A stretch of DNA of 34,810 nucleotides. It comes from Lojkania enalia (taxonomy: Eukaryota; Ascomycota; Dothideomycetes; Pleosporales). The stretch's first letter is position 1. Each line of letters starts with the position of its first letter. A model generated the notes under the pieces. That model was given only the letters and a program-made list of their open reading frames with translations. It was not told the DNA's origin and ran no database searches. Of this stretch, positions 8,366 through 19,836 are shown one piece after another. Location: NCBI GenBank assembly GCA_010094045.1, contig ML986859.1:1-34810 (forward strand), written 5' to 3'. The position numbers and the translations under genes were made by a program.

Positions 8366-11300
8366 CTACCCCCCTTCTTATAGGCTGATAGTCCCTATCT
8401 ATACTAGTTCAGGAGGGAATCGGGGCTATTATAGATAGGTTCTAGTATAAAGAAATTTCTTTAAAAAGGTATTTATTAGTAAAAGCTAATATATATAGTT
8501 GTCTATAGAGATATATTTATATATTAATATAATATTAAGTAAGGTTTTTATAGTAAGTATAATTAATCTATATATTAGCTAGTAACTACTATTATAATAG
8601 TTTATTAATATTACAATTTTATCGCATATAGTAATAAGTATTTACTAACTTTAATATATTACTAGGTTACTATTAACTAAACTTTCTTAACTAAATAATA
8701 ACTTCTACTCTATATATATTATTATACGTCCCTAAAACTATTAATTATTAAAGTATTACTAATATATTATAGAAAAAATTAATTAATATACTACTCTATC
8801 TATCTTCTAAAACCTCTCTAGAAGTTTTCTAAGTTATCTACTTTTAAACTATATATATACTCGCTTATAGGCAGCGTATAATATTTATTTTTTAGTCTCT
8901 AAGATTAAAAAAATACGAGTATTATACCTTATAAAATAAAAAGTATAACCCTGTATAAATTATATCTAATACTAATAGAATACTTACTACTAATATATTT
9001 ATAAATCCTCTCCTACTATAAAAAAGAGTTTCTAGTCTTCTAAGGCCATCTCGAACTATAAATAGCAGCCTAATATATAGAGGATAAGAAGGATAAAAAG
9101 GTAGCCTTTAAGGCTGTTTTAAAGTCTACTTATAACCTAGTACTTATAGCTTAGGTTGTAAAGAGTTAGAAAGATAGTCTTCTTACGGCTAGTATTTAGG
9201 TAGCTTTATTCTACTAGGGTACTAAGTTGCTCTATTAGGTTTCAGCCTTAAAGGCTCTAGTATCTAGCCTTCGGGCTAATATTACAGCACTCTTAGCCGG
9301 CTAAGAAGATAAGAGAGGTTTAAGAAGAGTCTAGAAGGAAGAAAGAGGAAGGAGGGTAGAGAAGAAGAGGACTAGAGAGGTATCTAACAGCCTACTATTA
9401 GACCCTCTAGATTTTATAGAAGAGTAATTTCGGGCCTATAATTTAGTTTTCTAATCTACTACTTAACTCTTATATATTATTATCTACTAGATAATCTATA
9501 TTCTCTATACTATTCTTATATACCTTAATCTATTTAGTTAGAGCTCTTAGGAGTTCTAGCTAATTTAGATACTTATTATAAAAAACTCTTAGCTTATAAA
9601 ATAAACCTATAAAATTTAAAACTTTATACTAAACTAGGTTAAAATTATATCTTACCTATTTTATATAGTATTTAAGGGTCTTATAATATAGCTTACTAGC
9701 TAGTATTTCTTTAATCTCCTACTCTTCTACCCTCTTAATAGCGATAGCGGGTGGTTTTAGAACTTCTTACTCTAGTAGAGGGTCCTAGGGGTTCTTATAT
9801 AGTAGGTTTAGTACGAAAATATTATATATTCTTAACCCTAGAGATAGTTATAGATAGTATAAGTTTCTAACCTATTCTAGTACTTTAAAAGGTCTCTTCT
9901 ATTAATTAGATAGCTTTCGGTTTAATTTCTAAACTATAAGGTTCTTAGTATTTAAATAGACTATATTACTAATATACTAATTAATCGGTTATTAATAACG
10001 GTTAATAATAGATTATATACGATTTTATATCTTTTTAATATTAGCTTTTACGGTTTCCTAGGCTGTATATATATAAGTTATTAGAGCTAAAGCATTCTTA
10101 TAATTTAATTTATCTATTGTAGTAATTAAATTAATAGAATATTTCTAATTCTAACTCTAATAGAGCTCGAATCTATATAGAATCTAATATAGGAATATTC
10201 TAATAGTTATATAAAGTAGAGTTACTTATACTTAGTTAATTATAGGTAATAGAGAACTCTAGTTATTCTAGGAGAAGGATATAAAAGGGCGTAGTCTCTA
10301 ATTAATATACTTATTTATAATTTCTATCTATCTGTTAGTCTCTTTATAATAAGTAGTAGATAGTTTAATCTTTATATCTAAGATATAATAGAATTCGGAC
10401 TAGAAACTAGATATAAACTAAGATCTTTAGTCTAAAATAATAGTTTTAGGTATATAGCTAAAGTAGTATATCTATTAAATAAATAATTCGGCTATTCCCC
10501 GTACGTTAATTATATAATAGTAGAGAATAGATACTACTTATTTAGATAGGCGATTAATTACTACTATAATCTAATTATATCCGGACTTATCTATAGGAAA
10601 ATTCTTAAAGTTAATATATAGGTATTATATTAGTCGATTTAATATAAGAAGTAAGTAGATAAAACCTAGGGTTTAGATTTATATTAGATAAGCTTTATAG
10701 TATAGAATATAATTCCGTATATATCGTTTATAAGTAGCCTCTATACCTTTCTAATAGTATTTCTAGGATAGTAACTAATAGGTTTTAGTAGCGCTTAGGT
10801 ATACAGAGGATATTTAGTTATAAGTCTCTTATATAAGTTATATATAAAGGCCTAAATCTAATAGAATATATAAATAATTATCGTAGAAGAGTAGTCTATT
10901 CTCTATCTAATATTTATAGAGTAAGAGGGTACGTTTCTATATAAAGGAGGCTTAGTTTTCCTATAGTAATATATTAATTAACTCTAGAGAGTCTAGTAAT
11001 ATAATCTATTTCTAGCCTTTAATAATATTTAGTATAACCGCTTAAATTATTATTTAAATAATATAGAACTAAGTTAATTTGGTATTAATTTAGGAGTAAA
11101 GTTAATATAGTTTAAATAGAACTTTTAACTAGTTATTAGTTTAAGCTACTTTTAAGTTTTCTATATCTTATTTATAATAATTAAGGATATCTACTCTAGT
11201 ATTATTCTTATCTAGGGTATACTTAATTTAGAACTAATACTAAGCTAATTTCTCGGTCTAATAAACTTAATAAATATTAAGTACCTTTATAGTTATAAAA

Positions 11301-11944
11301 TATTCGAGTAAGCGATAATCGGTATATACTAGAGTTCTAGTAGCTACTAAAGTAAATTTTACCCTCTATTACTTAAACGTAGTAATAATTGCAAATAGTT
11401 TCTTATTATAAATCTTCTAGTTTAGTTCTAAACCGGATAGAACTTTACTATAGAATACTATAGGGTACTATTTTCTATTAGGATATTTCTATAATAGTAC
11501 TCTTACAACTATTCTATTAAAAACGTTAGTTTCTATTTTCATTTCTAATATAGGGTTAAAGTAGTAGAGTATAGGTATACTTAATAGGGCTAACTTTAAT
11601 TTCTTAAAAGTAATATTACATTCTAAAGTCTATATAAAAGAAGTTATAGAGCTTTATAATATAATAATTAGCTTTATAATATACGAGAATTCCGGTATAA
11701 ACTATTAATAGAATCTAGTAAAACTTAAGAAGGATTTTACACCTATTATAGTAGTAGGTAGCTACTAGTTATATAGTATTTCTACCTTCTCTAGATTAAC
11801 CTTAAGACCTTTATTTAAGAGGATATAGTTAAGGTATTTAGTTTAGATAATATAGAATTTACTCTTCTTAATATTAACTTATAACCCTACTTAACGTAAT
11901 TTCTTAAGAACTTTCTTAATATAGATAGTATATATCGCTTTATC

Positions 11945-11974
11945 TTTAGAGTAGATAAGAATATTATCTAGATA
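11945..11974 (-). other. Reverse transcriptase catalytic box of family A (YLDD decayed to YLDN)
   Basis: The - strand codons read YLDNILIYSK. In Ty3/gypsy enzymes this is normally YLDDILIYS; the second catalytic Asp is lost by a G-to-A change (GAT to AAT), a RIP-type mutation. This box identifies the family and strand. Confidence 0.88.
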
Positions 11975-12703
11975 AGTAATATAGAAATTATCTAGATAGT
12001 CGATTAGTATATTATTTATATAGTACTAGTAAGTTACTAGGCTGTTATATAATCTAAAAGGTAGAACTTTATACTTATAGGTTCTATATTAAGTTTAAAA
12101 GGTAGTATATTCTTTATAACTAGAATCTATTTTAATTTTATTAAAGGCTACGCGAATATTAAACTTAATAAAGATTACTACTTTAATAAGCCTAAATAGA
12201 AGTTTATCTATATATAATATTAAATATATATTTTTATAAGTAAGAATATTAAGTTTATAATAATTTATATAGATATATAGGTCGCTATTAAGTTTATAGA
12301 TATAAAGGATTAGAAATATAAAAGAGCTTTAACTCTACTTAATATACCTATTCTATAGATTATCTATAATATACTTTTTAGTTACCTCTAGCTTCTTAAT
12401 ATTCTACTTATATAACGGGCTGTAACTATTAGAAAGAGGTTCTATAAGAATAATCTTATAATTATAAGAGTAGTATATTAGTAATTAATAAGCTATAGTT
12501 TTACTAAATATATTTTAATACCTATAATATTTAGATACTAATTGGAAATTTACTAGTACTTTATTTTTAGCCTTATTTTCTAGCTCTAGGGTTTACTTAT
12601 CTTTAATTAGCCGCTTAATTTCGTATAAAGATATAGAGAAAAACTTGTTCTCTTTTCTCTTTATATTAAAGTAGTAAGTATTAACTATAATAAGAGTAAT
12701 AAT

Positions 12704-14580
12704 AGGAAAATAGATTTTCTTTAGATTGGATTTAGACTTTATTATATATAGGTGTATAAGAGCTTTAAGCTTATTTAGACTATAAGCTATAAGAGATTAA
12801 TATAGTTTTAGTAGTCTTAGTAGATTCTTAATATAATAGATAGTTAAACTATAAGACTACTAATACTAGTTCTTTTTCTATAGAACATCGCGTTATTAAA
12901 TATCTAGCTCTACCTTCTTATTATATACTAGTTAAGTTAATTATAAAAGAAGAGAAGGTAAAGAATTATAAGTAGTAAAATACTTAGAGGGTTATATAAT
13001 CTAATTTTTATCTATATCTAGCTAGAGTTAAAAATAATATAACTATTTAATACTAGTAATATAATCTTAAGTATCTAGATTTATAATAATAAATAGGTAG
13101 TTTTAGATAGTTCTTCTATTAATTCGTAGGTATAAGTAGATATATTAATTAACTAGGGTTTAAATTTAGTCTTAAAAACTTTTAATAATAATTTTAAAGG
13201 GTAAATACTATATTAATATATATAAAGTTTAAGAGAGTAATCTAACTACAATAGAATTAAGGAATAGAAAGCCTTAGATGCTAGTATTAATAAGAGCGTT
13301 TAGTTATATACTAATATCTTTTAAATATAGAATAGTAGAAATTTAAAAGTACTTTTCTCCAAATAAATATAATAAATTAATATTTAATAAATTATATTTA
13401 CTTAAACCTAAAACGGAGAGTTTTCTTAAATATCTCTATTTCCTACTTAAGAACTATCTAGATAGTACTTATTTACGTCTAAAAACTCTTCTTCCTTAAT
13501 CTTCTCTTATTTAACTTCTATTTCTTATACTCTAAGAACTATATATTTATTTATAAAGTATTCTAGTTTACTATAATTATAGTAATTACCTAAAGTTATA
13601 TACTTTTTAGATATAAGAGTCTTACTAAATTATTAGAAAGTAATTATAGTAGAATAATATATTAATACTAGAGTAGATTAGAGTAGTATTAGATTATAGA
13701 TTATTTTAGATAAACTTTTAGAAGTTTTCTAATACCGATCCGAATTTATTTTAGCTATAATCTATAGGCTAATAGTTTATTCTAGAAGGCTAAGAATACT
13801 TCTTCTTTCTATATTATAGGCTGTTAAGTAGGCAACTATAGTATTAAAAGAGCCTTTTTATATAAGCTTAAAGTTAAGGTTTAGTATTCTTAAACTGGGG
13901 AGAATCTTATTCTATAAGTAGAAGAACTATTTAGATTAAGATATAGATCCCCTAATAGCTATACTAATAAAGCGAGCTTTAAAAGTTAAAAATACTTCTC
14001 TCTTATTTATCTTTAAGACTTAAAACGCTTATTATACTTCTATCTTTTTATTACCTATAATAAAATATAATTGTAGAAGTAAAATTATTTCTTTAATATT
14101 CTTAAACTAATACTAGTCTAATTTAACTAGATATTTTAGCTTTAGATATTCTTTTATAATACTAGAGGTATATCTTTATATTAATACTATATATATATAC
14201 TCTATCTAATAGTAATTTATATTAATCTTAAGTTAGTCTAGAATTAAAACTTACTATTATTTAAATATAGGTTTACTACTATCTATAAAACTTTTAATCT
14301 TAGGTATATATTTAGTAAGGTAGGTTTAAGGAGGCTAAAAGGTAGCTAAAAAGTTTCTTACTAGAGGAGTTGTAAAAGTTTCTTAGCGTATTATTAGTAC
14401 TAATTTAGTAGTTTATAGAGGTTAATTAAGACTAATAGTTCTCTATTATATTAAGTATATAATCTCCTCTTATAAAATTGCGATTTATTTTTTAAGGGTT
14501 AATTTACTTTAATTTCCCTCTAAATTAGATAGGTTCTTTATTATAGACCTTATAGAGAGGGGTCTGCCTATTATAGGGCC
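12704..14580. repeat. First copy of a 1877-bp duplication flanking the assembly gap
   Basis: The segment reappears at 14591–16467 with a constant offset of 1887. Every stretch I compared was identical. Independent copies of the same family in this window differ at many RIP sites, so perfect identity points to unmerged contig ends and not to a biological duplication. Confidence 0.85.
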
Positions 14581-14590
14581 NNNNNNNNNN
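14581..14590. other. Assembly gap (10 N)
   Basis: Ten undetermined bases. The sequence just left of the gap (ending TTATAGGGCC) recurs at 16467, and the sequence just right (starting AGGAAAATAG) recurs from 12704. Confidence 0.98.
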
Positions 14591-16467
14591 AGGAAAATAG
14601 ATTTTCTTTAGATTGGATTTAGACTTTATTATATATAGGTGTATAAGAGCTTTAAGCTTATTTAGACTATAAGCTATAAGAGATTAATATAGTTTTAGTA
14701 GTCTTAGTAGATTCTTAATATAATAGATAGTTAAACTATAAGACTACTAATACTAGTTCTTTTTCTATAGAACATCGCGTTATTAAATATCTAGCTCTAC
14801 CTTCTTATTATATACTAGTTAAGTTAATTATAAAAGAAGAGAAGGTAAAGAATTATAAGTAGTAAAATACTTAGAGGGTTATATAATCTAATTTTTATCT
14901 ATATCTAGCTAGAGTTAAAAATAATATAACTATTTAATACTAGTAATATAATCTTAAGTATCTAGATTTATAATAATAAATAGGTAGTTTTAGATAGTTC
15001 TTCTATTAATTCGTAGGTATAAGTAGATATATTAATTAACTAGGGTTTAAATTTAGTCTTAAAAACTTTTAATAATAATTTTAAAGGGTAAATACTATAT
15101 TAATATATATAAAGTTTAAGAGAGTAATCTAACTACAATAGAATTAAGGAATAGAAAGCCTTAGATGCTAGTATTAATAAGAGCGTTTAGTTATATACTA
15201 ATATCTTTTAAATATAGAATAGTAGAAATTTAAAAGTACTTTTCTCCAAATAAATATAATAAATTAATATTTAATAAATTATATTTACTTAAACCTAAAA
15301 CGGAGAGTTTTCTTAAATATCTCTATTTCCTACTTAAGAACTATCTAGATAGTACTTATTTACGTCTAAAAACTCTTCTTCCTTAATCTTCTCTTATTTA
15401 ACTTCTATTTCTTATACTCTAAGAACTATATATTTATTTATAAAGTATTCTAGTTTACTATAATTATAGTAATTACCTAAAGTTATATACTTTTTAGATA
15501 TAAGAGTCTTACTAAATTATTAGAAAGTAATTATAGTAGAATAATATATTAATACTAGAGTAGATTAGAGTAGTATTAGATTATAGATTATTTTAGATAA
15601 ACTTTTAGAAGTTTTCTAATACCGATCCGAATTTATTTTAGCTATAATCTATAGGCTAATAGTTTATTCTAGAAGGCTAAGAATACTTCTTCTTTCTATA
15701 TTATAGGCTGTTAAGTAGGCAACTATAGTATTAAAAGAGCCTTTTTATATAAGCTTAAAGTTAAGGTTTAGTATTCTTAAACTGGGGAGAATCTTATTCT
15801 ATAAGTAGAAGAACTATTTAGATTAAGATATAGATCCCCTAATAGCTATACTAATAAAGCGAGCTTTAAAAGTTAAAAATACTTCTCTCTTATTTATCTT
15901 TAAGACTTAAAACGCTTATTATACTTCTATCTTTTTATTACCTATAATAAAATATAATTGTAGAAGTAAAATTATTTCTTTAATATTCTTAAACTAATAC
16001 TAGTCTAATTTAACTAGATATTTTAGCTTTAGATATTCTTTTATAATACTAGAGGTATATCTTTATATTAATACTATATATATATACTCTATCTAATAGT
16101 AATTTATATTAATCTTAAGTTAGTCTAGAATTAAAACTTACTATTATTTAAATATAGGTTTACTACTATCTATAAAACTTTTAATCTTAGGTATATATTT
16201 AGTAAGGTAGGTTTAAGGAGGCTAAAAGGTAGCTAAAAAGTTTCTTACTAGAGGAGTTGTAAAAGTTTCTTAGCGTATTATTAGTACTAATTTAGTAGTT
16301 TATAGAGGTTAATTAAGACTAATAGTTCTCTATTATATTAAGTATATAATCTCCTCTTATAAAATTGCGATTTATTTTTTAAGGGTTAATTTACTTTAAT
16401 TTCCCTCTAAATTAGATAGGTTCTTTATTATAGACCTTATAGAGAGGGGTCTGCCTATTATAGGGCC
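14591..16467. repeat. Second copy of the 1877-bp duplication
   Basis: Repeats 12704–14580, including the Gag zinc-knuckle remnant (here 15477–15430, - strand). Beyond 16467 the sequence goes on into the 5' leader and 5' LTR of the A element. Confidence 0.85.
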
Positions 16468-16887
16468 TCTTATAGAAGGTAACGGTTATTCTATACGTAT
16501 AAATAGAAGCTTACTCTTACTATAACTTATACGTATATTAATTCTAGTATAAGAATTAGAAGGTAAATTATTGTTAAATATTAGCAGTTACCTCTAATTC
16601 TAATAGATTATTAGTAGTTTCTAAGTTTCTACCTAGATATACTCTATACGTCTTTTCTAAAGACAATTCTAATTATAGAGAATAGAAAGTTCTAAACTTA
16701 AAGACTTTAATTAATAGAAAGTTTCTAAGATTCTATCTAGATAACTAAATAATTTAATATAATAGTATATAAGTATTATAATCTAAATTAAACCGGATAT
16801 ATTTTAGACTTAGATATAGTTAAATAAATAATTAATACAATATTATTAAAGAGGCTATTATTAGTAGTATTAAGTTTTTCTATATAA

Positions 16888-17167
16888 TATAATAGTATAG
16901 GTAAGATAATAGGTCTAAATATAGTACGAATCTACTTAGAGGTATATAAGAGTATATAGAGGGTTTAGAGACCTAAGAATTCTATTAACACTTATAGGCC
17001 TTATATAAAAGGATATAGAAAAACTACTAAGCTACTTATAAGGGAGTATATAACTATATACGGATGGGAAAAGAGGTAGAACTAAGGGTAGAATAAGATA
17101 AGTAAAAAGCTTTAGAATAAGATTATATATAAAGCTTTTTATAGAACGATTTCTTTATATTATTATA
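16888..17167 (-). repeat. LTR of family A right copy (5' LTR of the - strand element)
   Basis: The 280 bp lie in the same orientation as 8087–8365, with termini decayed to TATAATAGTA and TATTATTATA. The flanking 5-mers (TAGGG before 8087, ACTAG after 17167) do not match, so no target-site duplication is visible for this element. Confidence 0.82.
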
Positions 17168-19439
17168 ACTAGCTATATTTAACTTTAAGATTATCTATAT
17201 TAGTAGAAAATAAAATTAAAGAGTAGATATATTAAGTAGACTATTAAAATATAAGTAAGAGAAAGGAACTATAGCTATACTACTAAGAAGATAATAAGAT
17301 AGAAGTATAGTATATAATTACCTAAGACTCGCAGTAATAACTATTATTTAAGAAGTAAGCTAGATAACTCTAATTAGATTAGTAATAGACGGAATATCTA
17401 AAGAACTCTAAAAATAAAAACTAGAATAGATAGATAAACTATTATACGTTTATAATTAAATCTATATACTAGTTAAAGTTAGAAAAGAATTTATTAGATA
17501 ATTTTATAAAACTTCTACCTACGGATACTAAGAAATAGAGAAAATACTAGAACGAATCCTTAGAAGATTCTACTTTCCTAAAGTAAAAGAATAGGTAAAG
17601 AATATATTATAAGAATATATAAACTACTAATAGAATAAACCTAATCGATATATACTTTATAGACTATTATAAAATCTAGAAACGCTAATTAAGCTATAGA
17701 TAGAAGTTATTATAGACTTTATTATTAAGTTACTAAAGTTAAAGGACTACCATAAGGGAGAAGTATATAACTCTATTATAATAATTGTAGATAGACTTAT
17801 AAAATATACCTATTTTATTCCCTATAATAAAGTATTATTAGTAGAATAGGTTGTAAATATCTTTCTAAAGTAGATTGTTATATAATATAGAATACTATAG
17901 AAGATAATTATAGACTAAAATATTAAGTTTACTTTAAAGTTTTAGTAAATAATTATAAACTTACTAGAAATTAAATATAAGATATCTATAGTATTTTATC
18001 TATAAATAGATAGATAGATAGAATAAATAAACTAAATAGTAGAGTAATATTTATAGTACTACCTTAATTATAGATAAAATAATTAGGTAATACTACTACT
18101 AATAATATAACTTATATATACTAGTACTATATATAGTATAACTAGAATATTACTATTTATAGTAAACTATAGGTATAAATTAAAAACCTATAATACCCTA
18201 ATTAGAGTAGTATTATAGGTATCTTAGATATAGGAATAAGTCGAGATTATTTAATAAATATAAGGGTTACTAAAAAAAGACTTCTAGTTCCTATAATATA
18301 TTATAAAGAAATACTATAATAAGAAATATAAACAACTATCTTATTTTAAAAAGGGAGAAAAAGTTTAGCTACTATAATAAAACATTTAAAGTAAATAACT
18401 AAGTAGTAAACTAGATTATATTAAAATTAGACTATATAAGATTAAGGAATAAATATTACCTATAAACTATTAACTTAAATTATCTATAACTATAAAAATC
18501 TATCTAACCTTCTATATTATACTTATAAAAAAGGTACCCTAAGATATTAAACTAGAAGTATATAATATAAACACGTACGGAGAAGATTAGGAATAGAAAG
18601 TTAAGAAAATAATAAGGTATAGGATATAGAATAGTAAATAATACTATCTAATTAAATAGTTTAGAATAGATAAATATAGAAACCTATAAAATAATACTTA
18701 CGAATTAGAAGAAAACTTTAGCTCTATAGTATTATAGGTATATTATAAAACCTAAATTTACGAAGAAAATTTAGAGATAAAGTAGTAGGATTAAATAATA
18801 TTAGCTATATTATAGAAGGTAACTCTATTTTAGAAAGGAGACCTACCTTATAATCTACCTCTTTCTCTTCCTTAAACTACTCCTATATATATTTATAACC
18901 CTCTACTTACTTATATTTTACTTATTTATAAATCTTCTAAAAATGCTAAACTTTTATCTAGACTACTATTACCTTACTATTTATATCCTCTAGCTAATCT
19001 AGGATCTTAATACTCCTCTTTAGCTAGCTAAAACTAGTAATCTAATTTCTTAACCTTTTTATTCTAATATTCTACTATTATATATAAATATTATAAACTA
19101 ATAAAAGAGCTAAAGTATATAAATATCCTAAATATTATAGAAAACGTTATGAAATAACTATATACTAAACTAGAGGTATTTAGAATAGTATAATTATTTT
19201 AGAGTCTCCTTTTTATTAATTTTATATATTAGCCTCTTATAAGAATAATAAGAATAGAGTATTATAATCGAACTAGTAGAATTAATATAATCGGCGTAGT
19301 AATAGTAACTTAATATAGAATAATAAGAAGGAGGTATTAGAGAGATATATAAAGAATATATAAGTAGCTTACTAGCCCTACTATATAATTAAAAGGAATA
19401 GAATAACTTTTAAGCTAAAAGTTTAAAGAGGAGGGATAG
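17168..19439 (+). pseudogene. 3' pol region of RIP-dead Ty3/gypsy chromovirus, family Y (RNase H end, integrase, chromodomain)
   Basis: The start is cut by the A element. About 17170–17260 gives the end of RNase H (a FNFKIIYIS-RK stretch followed by an ADILSRR-like one). Integrase follows at about 17490–18450, with RRFYFPKVKE, then NKPNR, DFIIKL and IIIIVDRLIKYTYFIPY. A chromodomain at about 18570–18760 reads VKKIIRYRI, YYLIK, then NNTYELEENF. The next 0.6 kb, to the polypurine tract AAAGAGGAGGGATAG (19425–19439), has no recognised domain. Many TAG/TAA stops make it inactive. The LTR at 19440 follows directly, so this is the 3' end of a + strand element. Confidence 0.83.
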
Positions 19440-19783
19440 TATTATAAATACTCTTACGCTGGAGCTAATTAAAGTATAGAACTCTATATAGATAAGTAAG
19501 TAGAATAAGTTATATAAATAGCTTAGTAGCTTAATTAAAACTAAGTTACTAAACCCGCTTAGTTATAAACTAGTAACTAAGTAAGAGAAATAGTAGAAAG
19601 ACGAAATTATATTTAACAACCTTATAACTCTAACTTTTATAGCTCTTTATAGTTAACTTAAATATCCTTTGTATATTCTACTTATATACTTCTATTATAA
19701 GTCTATAAGAATAATCCCTCGTAGTATATAATTACTCTTAGTTATTACTCTATTCTATACCTAGCTAATTAGAGGCTATTATA
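19440..19783 (+). repeat. Family Y LTR, copy 1 (3' LTR)
   Basis: The 344 bp run from TATTATAAATACTC (decayed TG start) to GGCTATTATA (decayed CA end), directly after a polypurine tract. The copy at 19837–21675 and the relic at 7560–7736 share its sequence. Confidence 0.75.
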
Positions 19784-19836
19784 TACCTTAATAGTTTAGC
19801 TGCTTTAATAGTAGAATATATTAATTATAAGTTTCT
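19784..19836. repeat. 53-bp spacer carrying a partial element-U terminus
   Basis: AATAGTTTAGCTGCTTTAAT and AGTAGAATATATTA (19790–19823) match the end of the U repeats at 1750 and 3288. The spacer separates two family-Y LTRs in the same orientation. Confidence 0.55.

Larger units (their letters stand above)
8366..16887 (-). pseudogene. Internal region of RIP-dead Ty3/gypsy chromovirus, family A right copy (gag-pol)
   Basis: Going down the - strand from the 5' LTR, a Gag zinc knuckle appears at 13590–13543 as GNYYNYSKLEYFINKY, i.e. CX2CX4HX4C with Cys and His turned to Tyr. Reverse transcriptase follows, with YLDNILIYSK at 11974–11945 (YLDD with one Asp changed to Asn) preceded by a F-LYNSLVTY stretch. 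An integrase core at about 10370–10140 reads IKLSTTYYKETNR and later TIRIFLY. A chromodomain lies at about 9755–9570. Order and motifs are those of chromoviruses. Stops occur every few tens of codons, mostly TAG at Gln/Trp sites, so it is inactive. True length without the assembly duplication is about 7.2 kb LTR to LTR. The first 1.4 kb next to the 3' LTR has no recognised domain. Confidence 0.88.

Noticed and set aside
14591..16467. A genuine second gag copy in the right A element
   Set aside because: It is identical to 12704–14580 and abuts an N gap, so it is more likely an unmerged contig overlap.
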